This document shows, one piece after another, positions 1-8,043 of a stretch of DNA of 64,000 bases. Made by a program: the position numbers and the translations under genes. Numbering within the stretch: the stretch's first letter is position 1; every line of letters begins with the position of its first letter. This stretch comes from Mycolicibacterium pulveris (GTDB taxonomy: Bacteria; Actinomycetota; Actinomycetes; Mycobacteriales; Mycobacteriaceae): contig NZ_AP022599.1 of the NCBI RefSeq assembly GCF_010725725.1, positions 4,712,001 through 4,776,000 on the forward strand, given 5' to 3'. The notes beneath the pieces were generated by a model. It searched no databases, had not been told where the DNA came from, and worked only from the letters and a program-made list of their open reading frames with translations.

Positions 1-158
1 AAGCCCTGGCCGGCGTCGTCGGCCCGCTCATCGAAGTCCCGGTCCTGGTCGCCCTGGTCTACGTCTCCCTGGCACTGCGCAATCGGTTCCGCCACCACAC
101 CTCCCAACACCTACCCACCACCGACTCGACGACGAGAACGGAACACTGCCATGACTGA
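1..158 (+). CDS. ACR3-type arsenite efflux permease, C-terminal end (partial)
   Basis: The window opens inside a reading frame (codons from base 3) that ends at TGA 156-158. The roughly 50 visible residues form a last hydrophobic helix with a VGPLIEVPVLVALVYVSL core, followed by a hydrophilic tail. That core matches the conserved last transmembrane segment of ACR3/Arsenical-resistance-3 permeases, which export arsenite from the cytoplasm. The stop overlaps the arsC start (ATGACTGA), so the two genes are translationally coupled, as in actinobacterial ars operons. An ArsB-type permease cannot be formally excluded from so short a tail. Confidence 0.75.
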   Translation, partial: ALAGVVGPLIEVPVLVALVYVSLALRNRFRHHTSQHLPTTDSTTRTEHCHD

Positions 159-819
159 CAGCCCCGTCACCCACCAACTGCGCCACGACCTCTCCATCGA
201 CCAACAGCTCGCCCTGAAAACCGCCGCGACCCGGCTTCACGGCGAGTTCGACGGCACGTTCGGCACCGAAACCATCGAACGGTTCCTGCACTCCTCCTAC
301 GACCAATTCGCCGGCCGCGCCACCGTTCCCAACTTCCTACCGCTGCTGGCCGAACGGTTCGCCCGCCAACGTCTGCACGCCCTTGCACGGGTAGAGGGCA
401 AGGTCACCGATGGAAAGCCGACCGTGCTGTTCCTGTGCACCCACAACGCCGGACGCTCCCAAATGGCCCTCGGCTTCTTCACACATCTGGCCGGTGACCG
501 GGCCGTGGCCTGGTCGGGTGGATCCGAGCCCGGCAACGAGATCAATCCCGCCGCGATCGCCGCCATGCATGAGGTCGGGATCGACATCACCGGCGAATAT
601 CCCAAACCCTGGACCGACGAAATCGTGCAAGCCGCCGATGTCGTCATCACCATGGGCTGCGGTGACGCCTGCCCGATCTTCCCCGGAAAACGCTACGAGA
701 ACTGGGAACTCCCAGATCCGCGCGGCCAAAGCCTCGACGCCGTGCGCCTCATCCGCGACGACATCGAAGAACGCATCCACCTACTGCTCGCCAACCTGAA
801 CGTGCCCATCACCCGCTAG
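151..819 (+). CDS. arsC: Arsenate reductase ArsC (LMW-phosphatase fold)
   Basis: Cytoplasmic enzyme reducing arsenate to arsenite, which the upstream permease would export. It has 222 residues. Residues 1-85 form an alpha-helical N-terminal extension seen in many actinobacterial ArsC proteins; about 90-215 is the LMW-PTP domain. The P-loop CTHNAGRSQ starts with catalytic Cys96 and has Arg102; a DP dyad near residue 194 is the expected general-acid loop. In actinobacteria such enzymes are recycled by thioredoxin or by mycothiol/mycoredoxin; sequence alone does not say which. The ATG lies inside the stop region of the permease gene. No arsR or second ars gene follows; the operon stops here and runs into degraded sequence. 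Confidence 0.9.
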   Translation: MTDSPVTHQLRHDLSIDQQLALKTAATRLHGEFDGTFGTETIERFLHSSYDQFAGRATVPNFLPLLAERFARQRLHALARVEGKVTDGKPTVLFLCTHNAGRSQMALGFFTHLAGDRAVAWSGGSEPGNEINPAAIAAMHEVGIDITGEYPKPWTDEIVQAADVVITMGCGDACPIFPGKRYENWELPDPRGQSLDAVRLIRDDIEERIHLLLANLNVPITR

Positions 820-1113
820 TCGCGAAACCTCAAGGGACACACCGACTATGACTAATACGTCGGTGTTATCGTCTGCGTCAGTTACGTCGAAGAATCAGTC
901 ATGCGGCGGGACTCAAGCGCAGACTCGTCGGACCGAACATCCGCATGGCCTCGGCCGACACACGCCCACATGCCCCTCCCCAACACGCGTGACGTGTTTC
1001 GCGCCATCCAACCACGGCGCGAGAGTGAACGACCGGCATCAAATACGCCTGAGACGAATATGGAGGGTTACCGGGATGGTCGTCGGCGGTTCTGCCGTGT
1101 GCTCGATGCGATT
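820..1113. other. Gene-poor stretch after arsC
   Basis: No convincing gene. An ATG at 848 lies about 10 bases after a possible AAGGGA ribosome site and opens a frame of 189 codons, but beyond about 15 codons its composition is Arg/Thr/His-rich and looks random. The first codons could be the remnant of a third ars-operon gene cut off by rearrangement. Together with the fragment and hairpins at 1114-1635, this is about 880 bp without an intact gene, between an ars operon and a toxin-antitoxin module. Confidence 0.4.
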
Positions 1114-1377
1114 TCACGGTCGATTGCGATCGCAGCACTGCACCACTTCGGTACGGCTGATCGAGACGAGACGGCCTTCGTGGAATACGAGCCGGTCCTG
1201 TGGAGCCCGGGCCACCGCGCCGACGAGGTTGGTCGCCCTGATCGCCAAGAGCTCAGCCTTCGCACCGACCTCGATTCCTCCCGCCGCGAAGGACATAACC
1301 TGCCGCGGTGCAACGAAAACATTCGTGGCACGGCGAAGGCAGGCAAAAGCAGTTGAGCGTCTATTGAGAGAGATCCC
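1114..1377 (-). pseudogene. Amidohydrolase (cytosine-deaminase-like) C-terminal fragment
   Basis: An open frame on the minus strand gives residues resembling the end of metal-dependent amidohydrolases. It has GGIEVGAKAELLAIRA, then a helix, then APQDRLVFHEGRLVS. In cytosine deaminase and related enzymes the last strands read '(G)x(L)xxGxxAdLlai...' and end with 'R.V...GRvV', which this matches. Upstream in the same frame a stop occurs at 1378-1380 and no metal-binding HxH or catalytic region can be seen, so only about 60-75 residues of a normal 400-residue enzyme remain. I read it as a decayed or truncated relic; the exact subfamily is uncertain. Confidence 0.45.
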
Positions 1378-1540
1378 TCAAGTAGCTTCTTGGATCCAAG
1401 CTCGTATCCAAAAATAGGAAGTCGGTATTGCCTATTGATGAAGTGCCGTAAAGAACGCGTAACGCCCGCTCGCGCCAGTGGGTGAGCGACCGCTCTATGA
1501 CGTTTTGCGGTCGAACAAAGTGACGCTCATCTGCAAGGAG

Positions 1541-1597
1541 CTGCCAAGTACGTTGAGACCGGACAACACTTATATTCGGTCTCAGAACAGTTGGCAG
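1541..1597. repeat. Imperfect inverted repeat, 21-bp arms
   Basis: Left arm 1541-1561 and right arm 1577-1597 pair at 16 of 21 positions. The outer 7 bp (CTGCCAA/TTGGCAG) and inner 8 bp (TGAGACCG/CGGTCTCA) are perfect, around a 15-nt AT-rich loop. It sits in gene-free DNA downstream of vapC and may be a terminator-like hairpin, a recombination site or the end of a lost mobile element. Confidence 0.55.
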
Positions 1598-1698
1598 TCT
1601 TCGCAATCAATTTGGCACTCGCTGATTGAGTGCCAGTTCGTTATCGAAAAACGGTTAAGGGCCGTCAAGGCCGCCTTCCGTCATTGAGGCCGGACAAC
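1553..1698. repeat. Direct repeat pair TTGAG(A/G)CCGGACAAC
   Basis: The 15-mer at 1553-1567 recurs at 1684-1698 with one mismatch, 131 bp apart. The first copy is part of the inverted repeat above; the second abuts the vapC stop. Between them lies another perfect 8-bp stem (1613-1620 with 1628-1635, TGGCACTC/GAGTGCCA, 7-nt loop). The cluster suggests the footprint of a small non-coding mobile or recombination element. Confidence 0.45.
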
Positions 1699-2094
1699 TC
1701 AGAGGGTGAATGGCGGCCGCAGGTTCTTGAACATCGGGAAGTGCTTGACGTTCAACGTCGCTGGCTGATAGCCCTTCACGTCAGCAGTCGCCGCGATCAG
1801 ATAGTCGCCAAGGCCAATGCCGGGATGACTCGCCCGGTATCGCCGCCTGAAGTGGCCGGCGCGGCGCGCGACGATCTCAGTGGCTGGTTCGGTGCGAAAT
1901 GACGCTAGTAGCTGCCACACTTCGCGGCGCTCGACGCTGCGCATCCCACCGACGAGCTCGGCAATCGACACCACGCTGATCGCTAACGGTCCCTCCCCTC
2001 TCGCTTCGATGAGCCAATCTCGGGCCGCTTCGAGACCGCGAAGGTGAGCGATGAGAATGTCCGAGTCGACGAGGATCACGAACTGCGGCGCCAC
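1699..2094 (-). CDS. vapC: VapC-type PIN-domain ribonuclease toxin
   Basis: A 131-residue PIN-domain protein, expected to be a Mg-dependent endoribonuclease toxin. The acidic residues of the PIN active site are visible: Asp10 and Asp12 in VDSDILI, Glu46 in SIAELVGG, and Asp97 in GIGLGDYLIA, with a further Asp105. The GTG start at 2094 lies inside the end of the antitoxin gene (19-bp overlap), which is typical of vapBC and keeps synthesis coupled. It lies beside degraded sequence, which fits a mobile module. The cleaved RNA cannot be predicted. Confidence 0.88.
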   Translation of the reverse strand: MAPQFVILVDSDILIAHLRGLEAARDWLIEARGEGPLAISVVSIAELVGGMRSVERREVWQLLASFRTEPATEIVARRAGHFRRRYRASHPGIGLGDYLIAATADVKGYQPATLNVKHFPMFKNLRPPFTL

Positions 2095-2333
2095 ATCCGG
2101 TCGAGGTGCTCCTCACGGCTGCCGGGACGACGATCAGGCGATTCCACATCGCGCAGCGCACCGAACGACCCCTCTATCGCACTTAGGTCAGATTCGAGAT
2201 TGTCGTCGGCGTTGTTGAGCGCCCTGTCTAGCAGTTGGCGGATGAGCTCGGCACGCGAAACGCCCTGCTGTTCGGCCAACTTGTCGAGACTGGCCGTCTG
2301 CTCCTCGTCGAGGTAGATGTTGGTGCGCTTCAT
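2076..2333 (-). CDS. vapB: VapB-type ribbon-helix-helix antitoxin
   Basis: An 85-residue protein starting MKRTNIYLDEEQ, a beta strand followed by two helices (to about residue 40), the classic RHH/CopG DNA-binding fold. The C-terminal half is charged and should wrap the toxin. I choose ATG 2331-2333 rather than an ATG four codons upstream because RHH proteins begin at this strand and because a TATGAT -10 box ends 7 nt before it, giving a leaderless message. Two copies of GGTGTATGA overlap this promoter, a plausible autoregulatory operator. Confidence 0.88.
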   Translation of the reverse strand: MKRTNIYLDEEQTASLDKLAEQQGVSRAELIRQLLDRALNNADDNLESDLSAIEGSFGALRDVESPDRRPGSREEHLDRMWRRSS

Positions 2334-2350
2334 ACACCACATCATACACC
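2330..2350 (-). promoter_or_regulatory. vapBC leaderless promoter with tandem operator half-sites
   Basis: On the minus strand TATGAT (2341-2346) is followed by 7 nt and then the vapB ATG, so transcription should begin at or near the start codon. GGTGTATGA occurs twice as a direct repeat (2342-2350 and 2330-2338) with a 12-bp period, covering both the -10 box and the start codon. RHH dimers often bind such tandem half-sites. No good -35 is visible. Confidence 0.5.
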
Positions 2351-2525
2351 GTCATTTGCTGGTCGACCTGCACGAGTCAGTCGCTTGAGGGCGGGCGCCT
2401 TGCGGATTCCACGCACCGTTCGCCAGTTGTGCGAGATGGACACCCCGAGGTGTGAGGCGTAACGCCCGACCCCAGAACGCACAGGGCCCGCGTTTGCGCG
2501 CCGCGCGTCTGCGTAGGGTCGGCTC

Positions 2526-3308
2526 GTGACAGATACAGCACTCAACAACCTCTTCGATCTGTCCGGCCACGTCGCGGTCGTCACCGGCGGCGGCTCCGGC
2601 ATCGGTTTGGGGTTTGCCGACGGCCTGGCCCGCGCAGGGGCATCCGTTGTCATACTCGGCCGCTCCGCCGCCCGGCTGGACTCCGCCGCCGAACAGCTCC
2701 GACGTTACGGCCGACCCGTTCTGCCACTGGTCTGCGATGTCGCCGACGAGGACGCGATCACGGCAGCCATGGCCCGGATCCGCAGCGAATTCGGGTATCT
2801 CGACTCGTGTTTCGCCAACGCCGGGGTGCGCGGCGGCTTCACTCCCCTGCTGGAGACATCGCTAGAGGCATTCCGGGAAGTCACCCGAGTCGACCTCGAC
2901 GGCGTATTCGTCACGCTGCGCGAAGCGGCCCGCCAGATGATCGAGGCCGACCGCGGCGGCAGCCTGGTGGCGGTGTCCAGCTTGGGGGCATTCCAGGGTA
3001 TGCCGCGCCAACCGGCCTACGCGGCCTCCAAGGCCGGTGTCACCTCGCTGATCGACAGCATGGCAGTCGAGCTGGCCCGTTACGGGATCCGCGCCAACAC
3101 GGTGGCTCCCGGCTGGTTCGACACCGACATGACGTCGGCGGGCCTGGCCGACGAGCGGTTCCGCGAGCGGGTGTTGCCACGGGTTCCGTTGCGCCGCTGG
3201 GGCGCCCCCGACGACGTCGGCGGAGTGGCCGTGTACCTGGCCAGTGCGGCGAGCCGTTACCACACCGGCGACGTACTGCGTATCGATGGCGGCTACCTCA
3301 AGTTCTAG
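2526..3308 (+). CDS. SDR family NAD(P)-dependent oxidoreductase
   Basis: Classical short-chain dehydrogenase/reductase of 260 residues. The dinucleotide motif TGGGSGIG is at 20-27, NAG near 98-100, the active-site Ser near 151-152, and YxxxK at Tyr165/Lys169. The C-terminal part (SRYHTGDVLRIDGG) is typical. It would oxidise or reduce a hydroxyl/keto group; the substrate is not readable. The GTG at 2526 is the only start placing the first strand correctly. It precedes a GMC oxidoreductase on the same strand, so the two may act on the same compound, but the 119-bp gap leaves a shared transcript uncertain. Confidence 0.9.
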   Translation: MTDTALNNLFDLSGHVAVVTGGGSGIGLGFADGLARAGASVVILGRSAARLDSAAEQLRRYGRPVLPLVCDVADEDAITAAMARIRSEFGYLDSCFANAGVRGGFTPLLETSLEAFREVTRVDLDGVFVTLREAARQMIEADRGGSLVAVSSLGAFQGMPRQPAYAASKAGVTSLIDSMAVELARYGIRANTVAPGWFDTDMTSAGLADERFRERVLPRVPLRRWGAPDDVGGVAVYLASAASRYHTGDVLRIDGGYLKF

Positions 3309-3427
3309 CGCCCGGGCCGAGTCCCTGGTTCACCTGGCCGTGATCGACGACGCCCCGAGGTGCGCGTCGTCCGCTTGTACCGGGCCGTCATCGCCCACAC
3401 TAGGACACGCGACGCAAGGGAGGAACG

Positions 3428-5122
3428 GTGCCGCAAACGAGCCCTGTGGCCGAATTCGACTACATCATCGTGGGGGCAGGCAGCGCGGGCTGCCTGCTCG
3501 CCAATCGGCTCAGCGCCAACCCTGATCACCGGGTGCTCCTGATCGAGGCCGGCGGCACAGACAACTGGTTCTGGATCAAGGTGCCGGTGGGCTACCTCTA
3601 CACGATTGCCAACCCCCGCACCGACTGGTGCTTCACCACCGAGCCCGATCCAGGTCTGGCCGGCCGCAGCATTCACTACGCGCGGGGCCGCGTGATCGGC
3701 GGCTGTTCATCGATCAACGCGATGATCCACATGCGCGGACAGTCAAGCGATTACGAGCTCTGGGCGCAGGCCACCGGTGACGACCGGTGGCTGTGGGGCG
3801 GGCCGGACGGTCCCGGTGAGACACTGGCCATCTACAAACACTTGGAGGACTACTTCGGCGGCGCCGACGAGTGGCACGGCGCCGGAGGAGAGATCCGTGT
3901 CGAACGGCCCCGGGTGCGCTGGAAGATCCTGGACGCCTGGCAGGACGCTGCTGCTCAACTGGGCATCGCCCCAATCGACGAGTTCAACCGAGGCGACAAC
4001 TCCGGTAGCGCATACTTTCACGTCAATCAACGGCGCGGGCGGCGCTGGTCGATGGCCGATGCGTTCCTGCATCCGATCTCCCACCGACGCAATCTCACGG
4101 TCTACACCCAGAGCCAGGCCTTGCGTCTGCTGATGGATGACCAGGTCCACGAGCATCAGCGACACGGTGCCTGGACCACGGCTGCGCACCGCGCCACCGG
4201 GGTGCAGCTGCTCAAAGACAACCGGATGGTCGACGTCCGTGCTCGCCGCGAGGTGATCCTGAGCGCCGGAGCGATCGGCTCGCCGCATCTCATGCAGGTC
4301 TCGGGTCTGGGCCCGGCCGAGCTACTCACCCAGCATCACGTGCCAGTGGCCGTCGACCTGCCAGGAGTGGGCGAAAACCTCCAGGACCACTTGCAGCTTC
4401 GAACCATCTACCGGGTGTGGGGCGCCCGGACGGTCAACAGCCTGTACCGCAACTGGATCACCCGTGGGGGCATGGGACTTCAGTACGCGCTGCTGCGCTC
4501 GGGGCCGCTGACCATGCCGCCCTCCACGCTGGGCGCGTTCGCCAAAAGCGACCCCGCGCTGGCCAGTCCCGATCTGGAGTGGCATGTGCAGCCCCTGTCG
4601 TTGGCCAAGTTCGGCGAACCTCTGCACCGTTTCGGAGCGATCACGCCCTCGGTCTGCAATCTGCGCCCCACTTCACGTGGCCACGTGCGGATCGCCAACG
4701 CGGATCCGCTGACCCACCCGAAAATCTTCTGCAATTACCTGTCCACTGACGCCGATCGGCAAATCGCGGTGCGCGGCCTGCGAATGACCCGCCAGATCAT
4801 GGCGGCGCCTGCCATGGCCCGCTACCGCCCCGAAGAAATGCTTCCCGGCCCGCAACTGGTAAGCGACGAACACCTGCAGCAGGCCGCCCGCGAACTCGGT
4901 ACCACGATCTTCCATCCGGTTGGCACCTGCGCGATGGGAGCCTTTGACTCACAAGGTCTTCCACGATCCGTCGAGACCGTGCTCGACACCGACTGCCGCG
5001 TCTACCGCGTCGCCGGCCTTCGAGTAGTCGACGCCTCGGCGATGCCCACCATCACGTCCGGCAACACCAACGCGCCGGTCATGCTCATCGCCGAACGTGC
5101 TGCACGGGCGATCCTGAAATAA
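3428..5122 (+). CDS. GMC family FAD oxidoreductase (choline dehydrogenase-like)
   Basis: 564 residues, normal for glucose-methanol-choline oxidoreductases. The N-terminal FAD motif (IIVGAGSAGCLLANRLS) begins near residue 13. The first GMC signature (HYARGRVIGGCSSINAM) and second signature (SAGAIGSPHLMQVSG) are intact. The C-terminal catalytic region has FHPVGTCAMG and a later Asn in GNTNAPVMLIAERAA. It should oxidise an alcohol using FAD; the substrate is unknown. The GTG start at 3428 has a strong GGGAGGA site just upstream. Confidence 0.92.
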   Translation: MPQTSPVAEFDYIIVGAGSAGCLLANRLSANPDHRVLLIEAGGTDNWFWIKVPVGYLYTIANPRTDWCFTTEPDPGLAGRSIHYARGRVIGGCSSINAMIHMRGQSSDYELWAQATGDDRWLWGGPDGPGETLAIYKHLEDYFGGADEWHGAGGEIRVERPRVRWKILDAWQDAAAQLGIAPIDEFNRGDNSGSAYFHVNQRRGRRWSMADAFLHPISHRRNLTVYTQSQALRLLMDDQVHEHQRHGAWTTAAHRATGVQLLKDNRMVDVRARREVILSAGAIGSPHLMQVSGLGPAELLTQHHVPVAVDLPGVGENLQDHLQLRTIYRVWGARTVNSLYRNWITRGGMGLQYALLRSGPLTMPPSTLGAFAKSDPALASPDLEWHVQPLSLAKFGEPLHRFGAITPSVCNLRPTSRGHVRIANADPLTHPKIFCNYLSTDADRQIAVRGLRMTRQIMAAPAMARYRPEEMLPGPQLVSDEHLQQAARELGTTIFHPVGTCAMGAFDSQGLPRSVETVLDTDCRVYRVAGLRVVDASAMPTITSGNTNAPVMLIAERAARAILK

Positions 5123-5238
5123 GTGTCCCCGTCTCCCGCTGGGTGGTCCGACCGCAATGCAACTTCGCGACGATCTGATGAACTAGCCCGACGGCGACGC
5201 TGCTGGCCACAGTCCCCGGAAAGGAACGAAAAGCTCGA

Positions 5239-6141
5239 ATGCGCATCAGTATGGGACTTCCGACCCTCTTTCCGCACGGACGCGAGACCGAACTCGCGTG
5301 GTACCGCAAGATCGACGAAGGGCCGTGGGACGGGCTGGTCACCTACGAACGGCTGCTCTATCCGCACAGCTGGTCGGTCGTCCCGCAACTCGCCGCCGCG
5401 GCAGCGGTGACCGAGCGCGTGCGGCTCTGGACCGATGTCGTCACAATCCCGATGCGGAACCCAATCATGTTCGCGAAAGAGCTGGCGACCATAGACGTAC
5501 TGTCCGGCGGGCGCCTGACGCTCGGGGTTGGCATCGGCGCATGGGATGAGGACTACATCGCCGTCGGCAGCCCGCTCGACCGCAAGCGCCAACGCATGGA
5601 CGAAGCGGTAGCGTCGATGCGCCGGGTGTGGGCCCAGCAACCCCCCGTCGAGGGACACCATCCCGTAGGACCCGCGCCGAACCAGGCCGCGGGCATCCCC
5701 CTCGTCGCCGGTGTGGTCGGCCCGAAGGCGCTCGCCCGGGCCGCGCAATGGGCCGTCGGGGTGAGCGATCCGGCGAATTCACTTCACTTCGATGCCGAGG
5801 GGTTGGCTGCGCAGCGACAGCGCGTTATCGAGGCTTGGCAGGCGGCCGGCAGGACAGAAAAGCCGCACTTCTCCACGCCGATCTGGTTCGCGCTCGGTCC
5901 GGACCCAGAGAGCCAGCTCCGCGAGCATGTACGGGACTTCTGGGACCAAGAGGTCGTCGCCACCGGTCCTGCCGGCTCCTACCTGACGGCTCCTACCGCA
6001 GGGACGCTCAACTGTGGGCCATCGGCGCTCATCGCCGCGGTGGAGGGCGCGCGCGAAGCGGGACTCGACGAGCTCCGGCTCATCCCGACAACCGCCGATC
6101 CAGACGAAATAGACCGCGCCCGTGAGGTCCTCGGCATCTGA
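5239..6141 (+). CDS. LLM-class, probably F420-dependent oxidoreductase
   Basis: A 300-residue luciferase-like monooxygenase-fold protein. N-terminal strand MRISMGLPT, a central IPMRNPIMFAKELATIDVLSGGRL segment and the following LGVGIGAWDEDY loop are the family hallmarks. Mycobacterial members mostly use coenzyme F420 rather than FMN, so F420 use is inferred from lineage. It follows the GMC gene by 116 bp on the same strand and may extend one catabolic cluster. An AGGAA ribosome site lies about 13 nt before the ATG, a little far. Confidence 0.85.
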   Translation: MRISMGLPTLFPHGRETELAWYRKIDEGPWDGLVTYERLLYPHSWSVVPQLAAAAAVTERVRLWTDVVTIPMRNPIMFAKELATIDVLSGGRLTLGVGIGAWDEDYIAVGSPLDRKRQRMDEAVASMRRVWAQQPPVEGHHPVGPAPNQAAGIPLVAGVVGPKALARAAQWAVGVSDPANSLHFDAEGLAAQRQRVIEAWQAAGRTEKPHFSTPIWFALGPDPESQLREHVRDFWDQEVVATGPAGSYLTAPTAGTLNCGPSALIAAVEGAREAGLDELRLIPTTADPDEIDRAREVLGI

Positions 6142-6282
6142 TCCGACCAGCCCGCCGGGGGTGTAGTCAGGTCGCTATGGGACGCGCGGTGCTCGCATCC
6201 GGATCGGTTGGGAGAGTCGGTGATTTGCGCCATATGGCCGCCTGGCAGCACCCTGTGTTCGACGCCAGATCCCAGTGGGAGG

Positions 6283-7443
6283 TCATCTGCTGCGCCCGCG
6301 CGGTGCGGGCTGCTTCGACGACGGGAAGTCGCGCAGGTTGCCCGTCCCCGAGGGCTTGGCATCCCAATGCGCGAACGTCAGGGGTGTCTGCAGCCACGCC
6401 TGCAGCAAGCGGTACGTCGCCTCCATCGACTCGATGTGAGTCCTCTCCCAGCCGTGACTGCCGTCGACGCCCGGGCCGACCAGCGCTGCCCGGGTGCTGG
6501 CACCCGCCTCGATCGCCGCCGCCGCGTCCGAGCGGTAGAAACGGAACACGTCGCGCGCGAACGGAATTCCCCGCTCCTCGGCGAGCCGGCACAGGTTTCG
6601 GGTCAGGTGGTAGTCGTATGGGCCGTGCAGATCGGACATCGGGACCGTCACGCCGTCCTCGATGGAATATTGGCCCGGCGCGCACACCGCGTTGTCGATC
6701 GTAACCAGCTCGGCGATGTCGGCGGGCAGCCCCGTGCTTGCACCGTAGCCGACCTCCTCGGAGATGGTGATCATGATCGCGGTGCGGTGCGGCAACACCA
6801 CGCCGTTTTCGACGATGTGTTTGGTCAGTGCGAGCGCGATCGCGACGCCCGCCTGGTCATCGAGATGGCGCGAGACGACGAAACCGTCGTCGGTGACTTC
6901 CGGACTGGCGATCAGCGCGACGTAATCACCGACCTTGATGCCGAGGCGCTCCAGGTCGTCTTGCGTATACACCTTGCGGTCCACGCGGACCTCGACGTGC
7001 TGCCAGTCCGTCGGTTGGGTGTCGACCTCGTCGCCGAACGCGTGCCCGCTGGCCTTGAGCGGCAGGATCGTGCCGGTGATCACCTGCCCCACGTCGTCGC
7101 AGAAAATCTGCACGCGCGCGCCCGCGGCGAACCGTGCCGAAAACGAGCCGACCGGAATAACCTCCAGCCTGCCGTTGTCCTTCAGCCCGCGCACCATGCA
7201 GCCGATGGTGTCGGCGTGAACCACCAGCGCCCGGTGGGGAGTCGATGACTCCCCCTCGAATTCGGCGATCAGCGCCCCGCGCCGAGTCAGCGTGAACGGC
7301 AAGCCGAAGTCATCGAAAATTTCGCCGATCAACTGCATCACCGCGTCGGTACGACCCGTCGGGCTTGGCGTCTCCAGCAGCGCGACCAGCGTGTCGACCA
7401 TCCATGCGCGGTCGGCCTCCGACATGGCCGCGGATTGATGCAT
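6283..7443 (-). CDS. M42-family metallopeptidase-like hydrolase
   Basis: A 386-residue protein of the M42/M28-like zinc aminopeptidase clan. Metal-site motifs are visible in order: LVVHADTIGCMV, HLDDQAGVA with the bridging Asp, and ISEEVGYG with the general-base Glu. It resembles the M42-type peptidase that accompanies N-acetylglutaminylglutamine-amide osmolyte genes, but no such partners are beside it. I place the start at ATG 7441-7443 because AAGGGG lies just upstream; an in-frame start 15 codons earlier has no ribosome site. It is convergent with the LLM gene. Confidence 0.8.
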   Translation of the reverse strand: MHQSAAMSEADRAWMVDTLVALLETPSPTGRTDAVMQLIGEIFDDFGLPFTLTRRGALIAEFEGESSTPHRALVVHADTIGCMVRGLKDNGRLEVIPVGSFSARFAAGARVQIFCDDVGQVITGTILPLKASGHAFGDEVDTQPTDWQHVEVRVDRKVYTQDDLERLGIKVGDYVALIASPEVTDDGFVVSRHLDDQAGVAIALALTKHIVENGVVLPHRTAIMITISEEVGYGASTGLPADIAELVTIDNAVCAPGQYSIEDGVTVPMSDLHGPYDYHLTRNLCRLAEERGIPFARDVFRFYRSDAAAAIEAGASTRAALVGPGVDGSHGWERTHIESMEATYRLLQAWLQTPLTFAHWDAKPSGTGNLRDFPSSKQPAPRGRSR

Positions 7444-7651
7444 GGGCACCCCTTCGGGCTCGTCAGAAGCTCGCGTTTGATCGTCCAAGCAGTCAGCCTG
7501 GCGTAAAGGCCCGCGCCGCCAGCCTAGTGGCGTCCATGTCTGTGCACAGCGATTCTGGGATACGCATACGTTACAGCCGTCAGCCGCGACCCCGGTCCCT
7601 AGTCAGCGGATCACGCCGGCAGCGCCGAATTCCCTTGCGGATCATGCGAGG

Positions 7652-7804
7652 TCATCGATCGGTGTCTTTGTCGTCGTCGCGGTGCGCAGCTTCGATCACC
7701 TCAGGCGGCACCGGCTTCTGCAACCACGCCCGCAGCCGCAGCAGCCCACCGGCCACCGTCCCCACGGCGAACACAGCCACGATGATCCAGAGCGCGGTCG
7801 ACAT
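7652..7804 (-). CDS. Small single-pass membrane protein (hypothetical)
   Basis: 50 residues: an N-terminal hydrophobic helix (about 4-24, LWIIVAVFAVGTVAGGLL) followed by a charged tail rich in Asp/Lys. A GAGGGA ribosome site sits about 10 nt before ATG 7802-7804. A longer frame reaching 7897 adds 31 residues of unlikely composition and no ribosome site. No family recognised. It stands alone between the M42 gene and the P450 promoter. Confidence 0.6.
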   Translation of the reverse strand: MSTALWIIVAVFAVGTVAGGLLRLRAWLQKPVPPEVIEAAHRDDDKDTDR

Positions 7805-7925
7805 ACAGCGATTTTCCCTCGTCTTCGGTAGCCATGAAGCAGTATTTCCCAGCTGATCACCCTCGCGGCGCCCACGGGTTCTGGCTGCTAGAAACATCGT
7901 GGGACGTTCGTTAGCAATTCGTATG

Positions 7926-7949
7926 ATCTGTGTAGGGGTAGGAACAGAT
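7926..7949. promoter_or_regulatory. Inverted repeat upstream of P450 gene, possible regulator site
   Basis: ATCTGT (7926-7931) and ACAGAT (7944-7949) form a perfect 6-bp dyad with a 12-nt spacer. Allowing mismatches, the pairing extends to about 9 of 11 positions. It lies about 25 bp upstream of the P450 promoter and is a candidate operator for the TetR protein encoded at the end of this operon. Confidence 0.35.
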
Positions 7950-7974
7950 TATCGTGAGATTCTCTGCGAATTCG

Positions 7975-8003
7975 TTGACGCGCATCGTTCATGGTCATAC
8001 GCT
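7975..8003 (+). promoter_or_regulatory. Promoter of the P450-TetR operon
   Basis: TTGACG at 7975-7980 and TACGCT at 7998-8003 are separated by exactly 17 bp, a good SigA-type promoter. Transcription would start near 8010, giving a short leader that contains the GGGAGG ribosome site used by the P450 gene. Confidence 0.55.
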
Positions 8004-8043
8004 TTAGACAAAGATGTCCGGTACCCGCGGGAGGCGAGCCACT

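Noticed and set aside
848..1417. 189-codon frame after arsC as a real gene
   Set aside because: Only the first about 15 codons look natural; the rest has random composition and overlaps an amidohydrolase relic on the other strand.
1541..1698. Complete insertion sequence or MITE
   Set aside because: Inverted and direct repeats exist, but there is no transposase, no clear target duplication and no second copy in the window.
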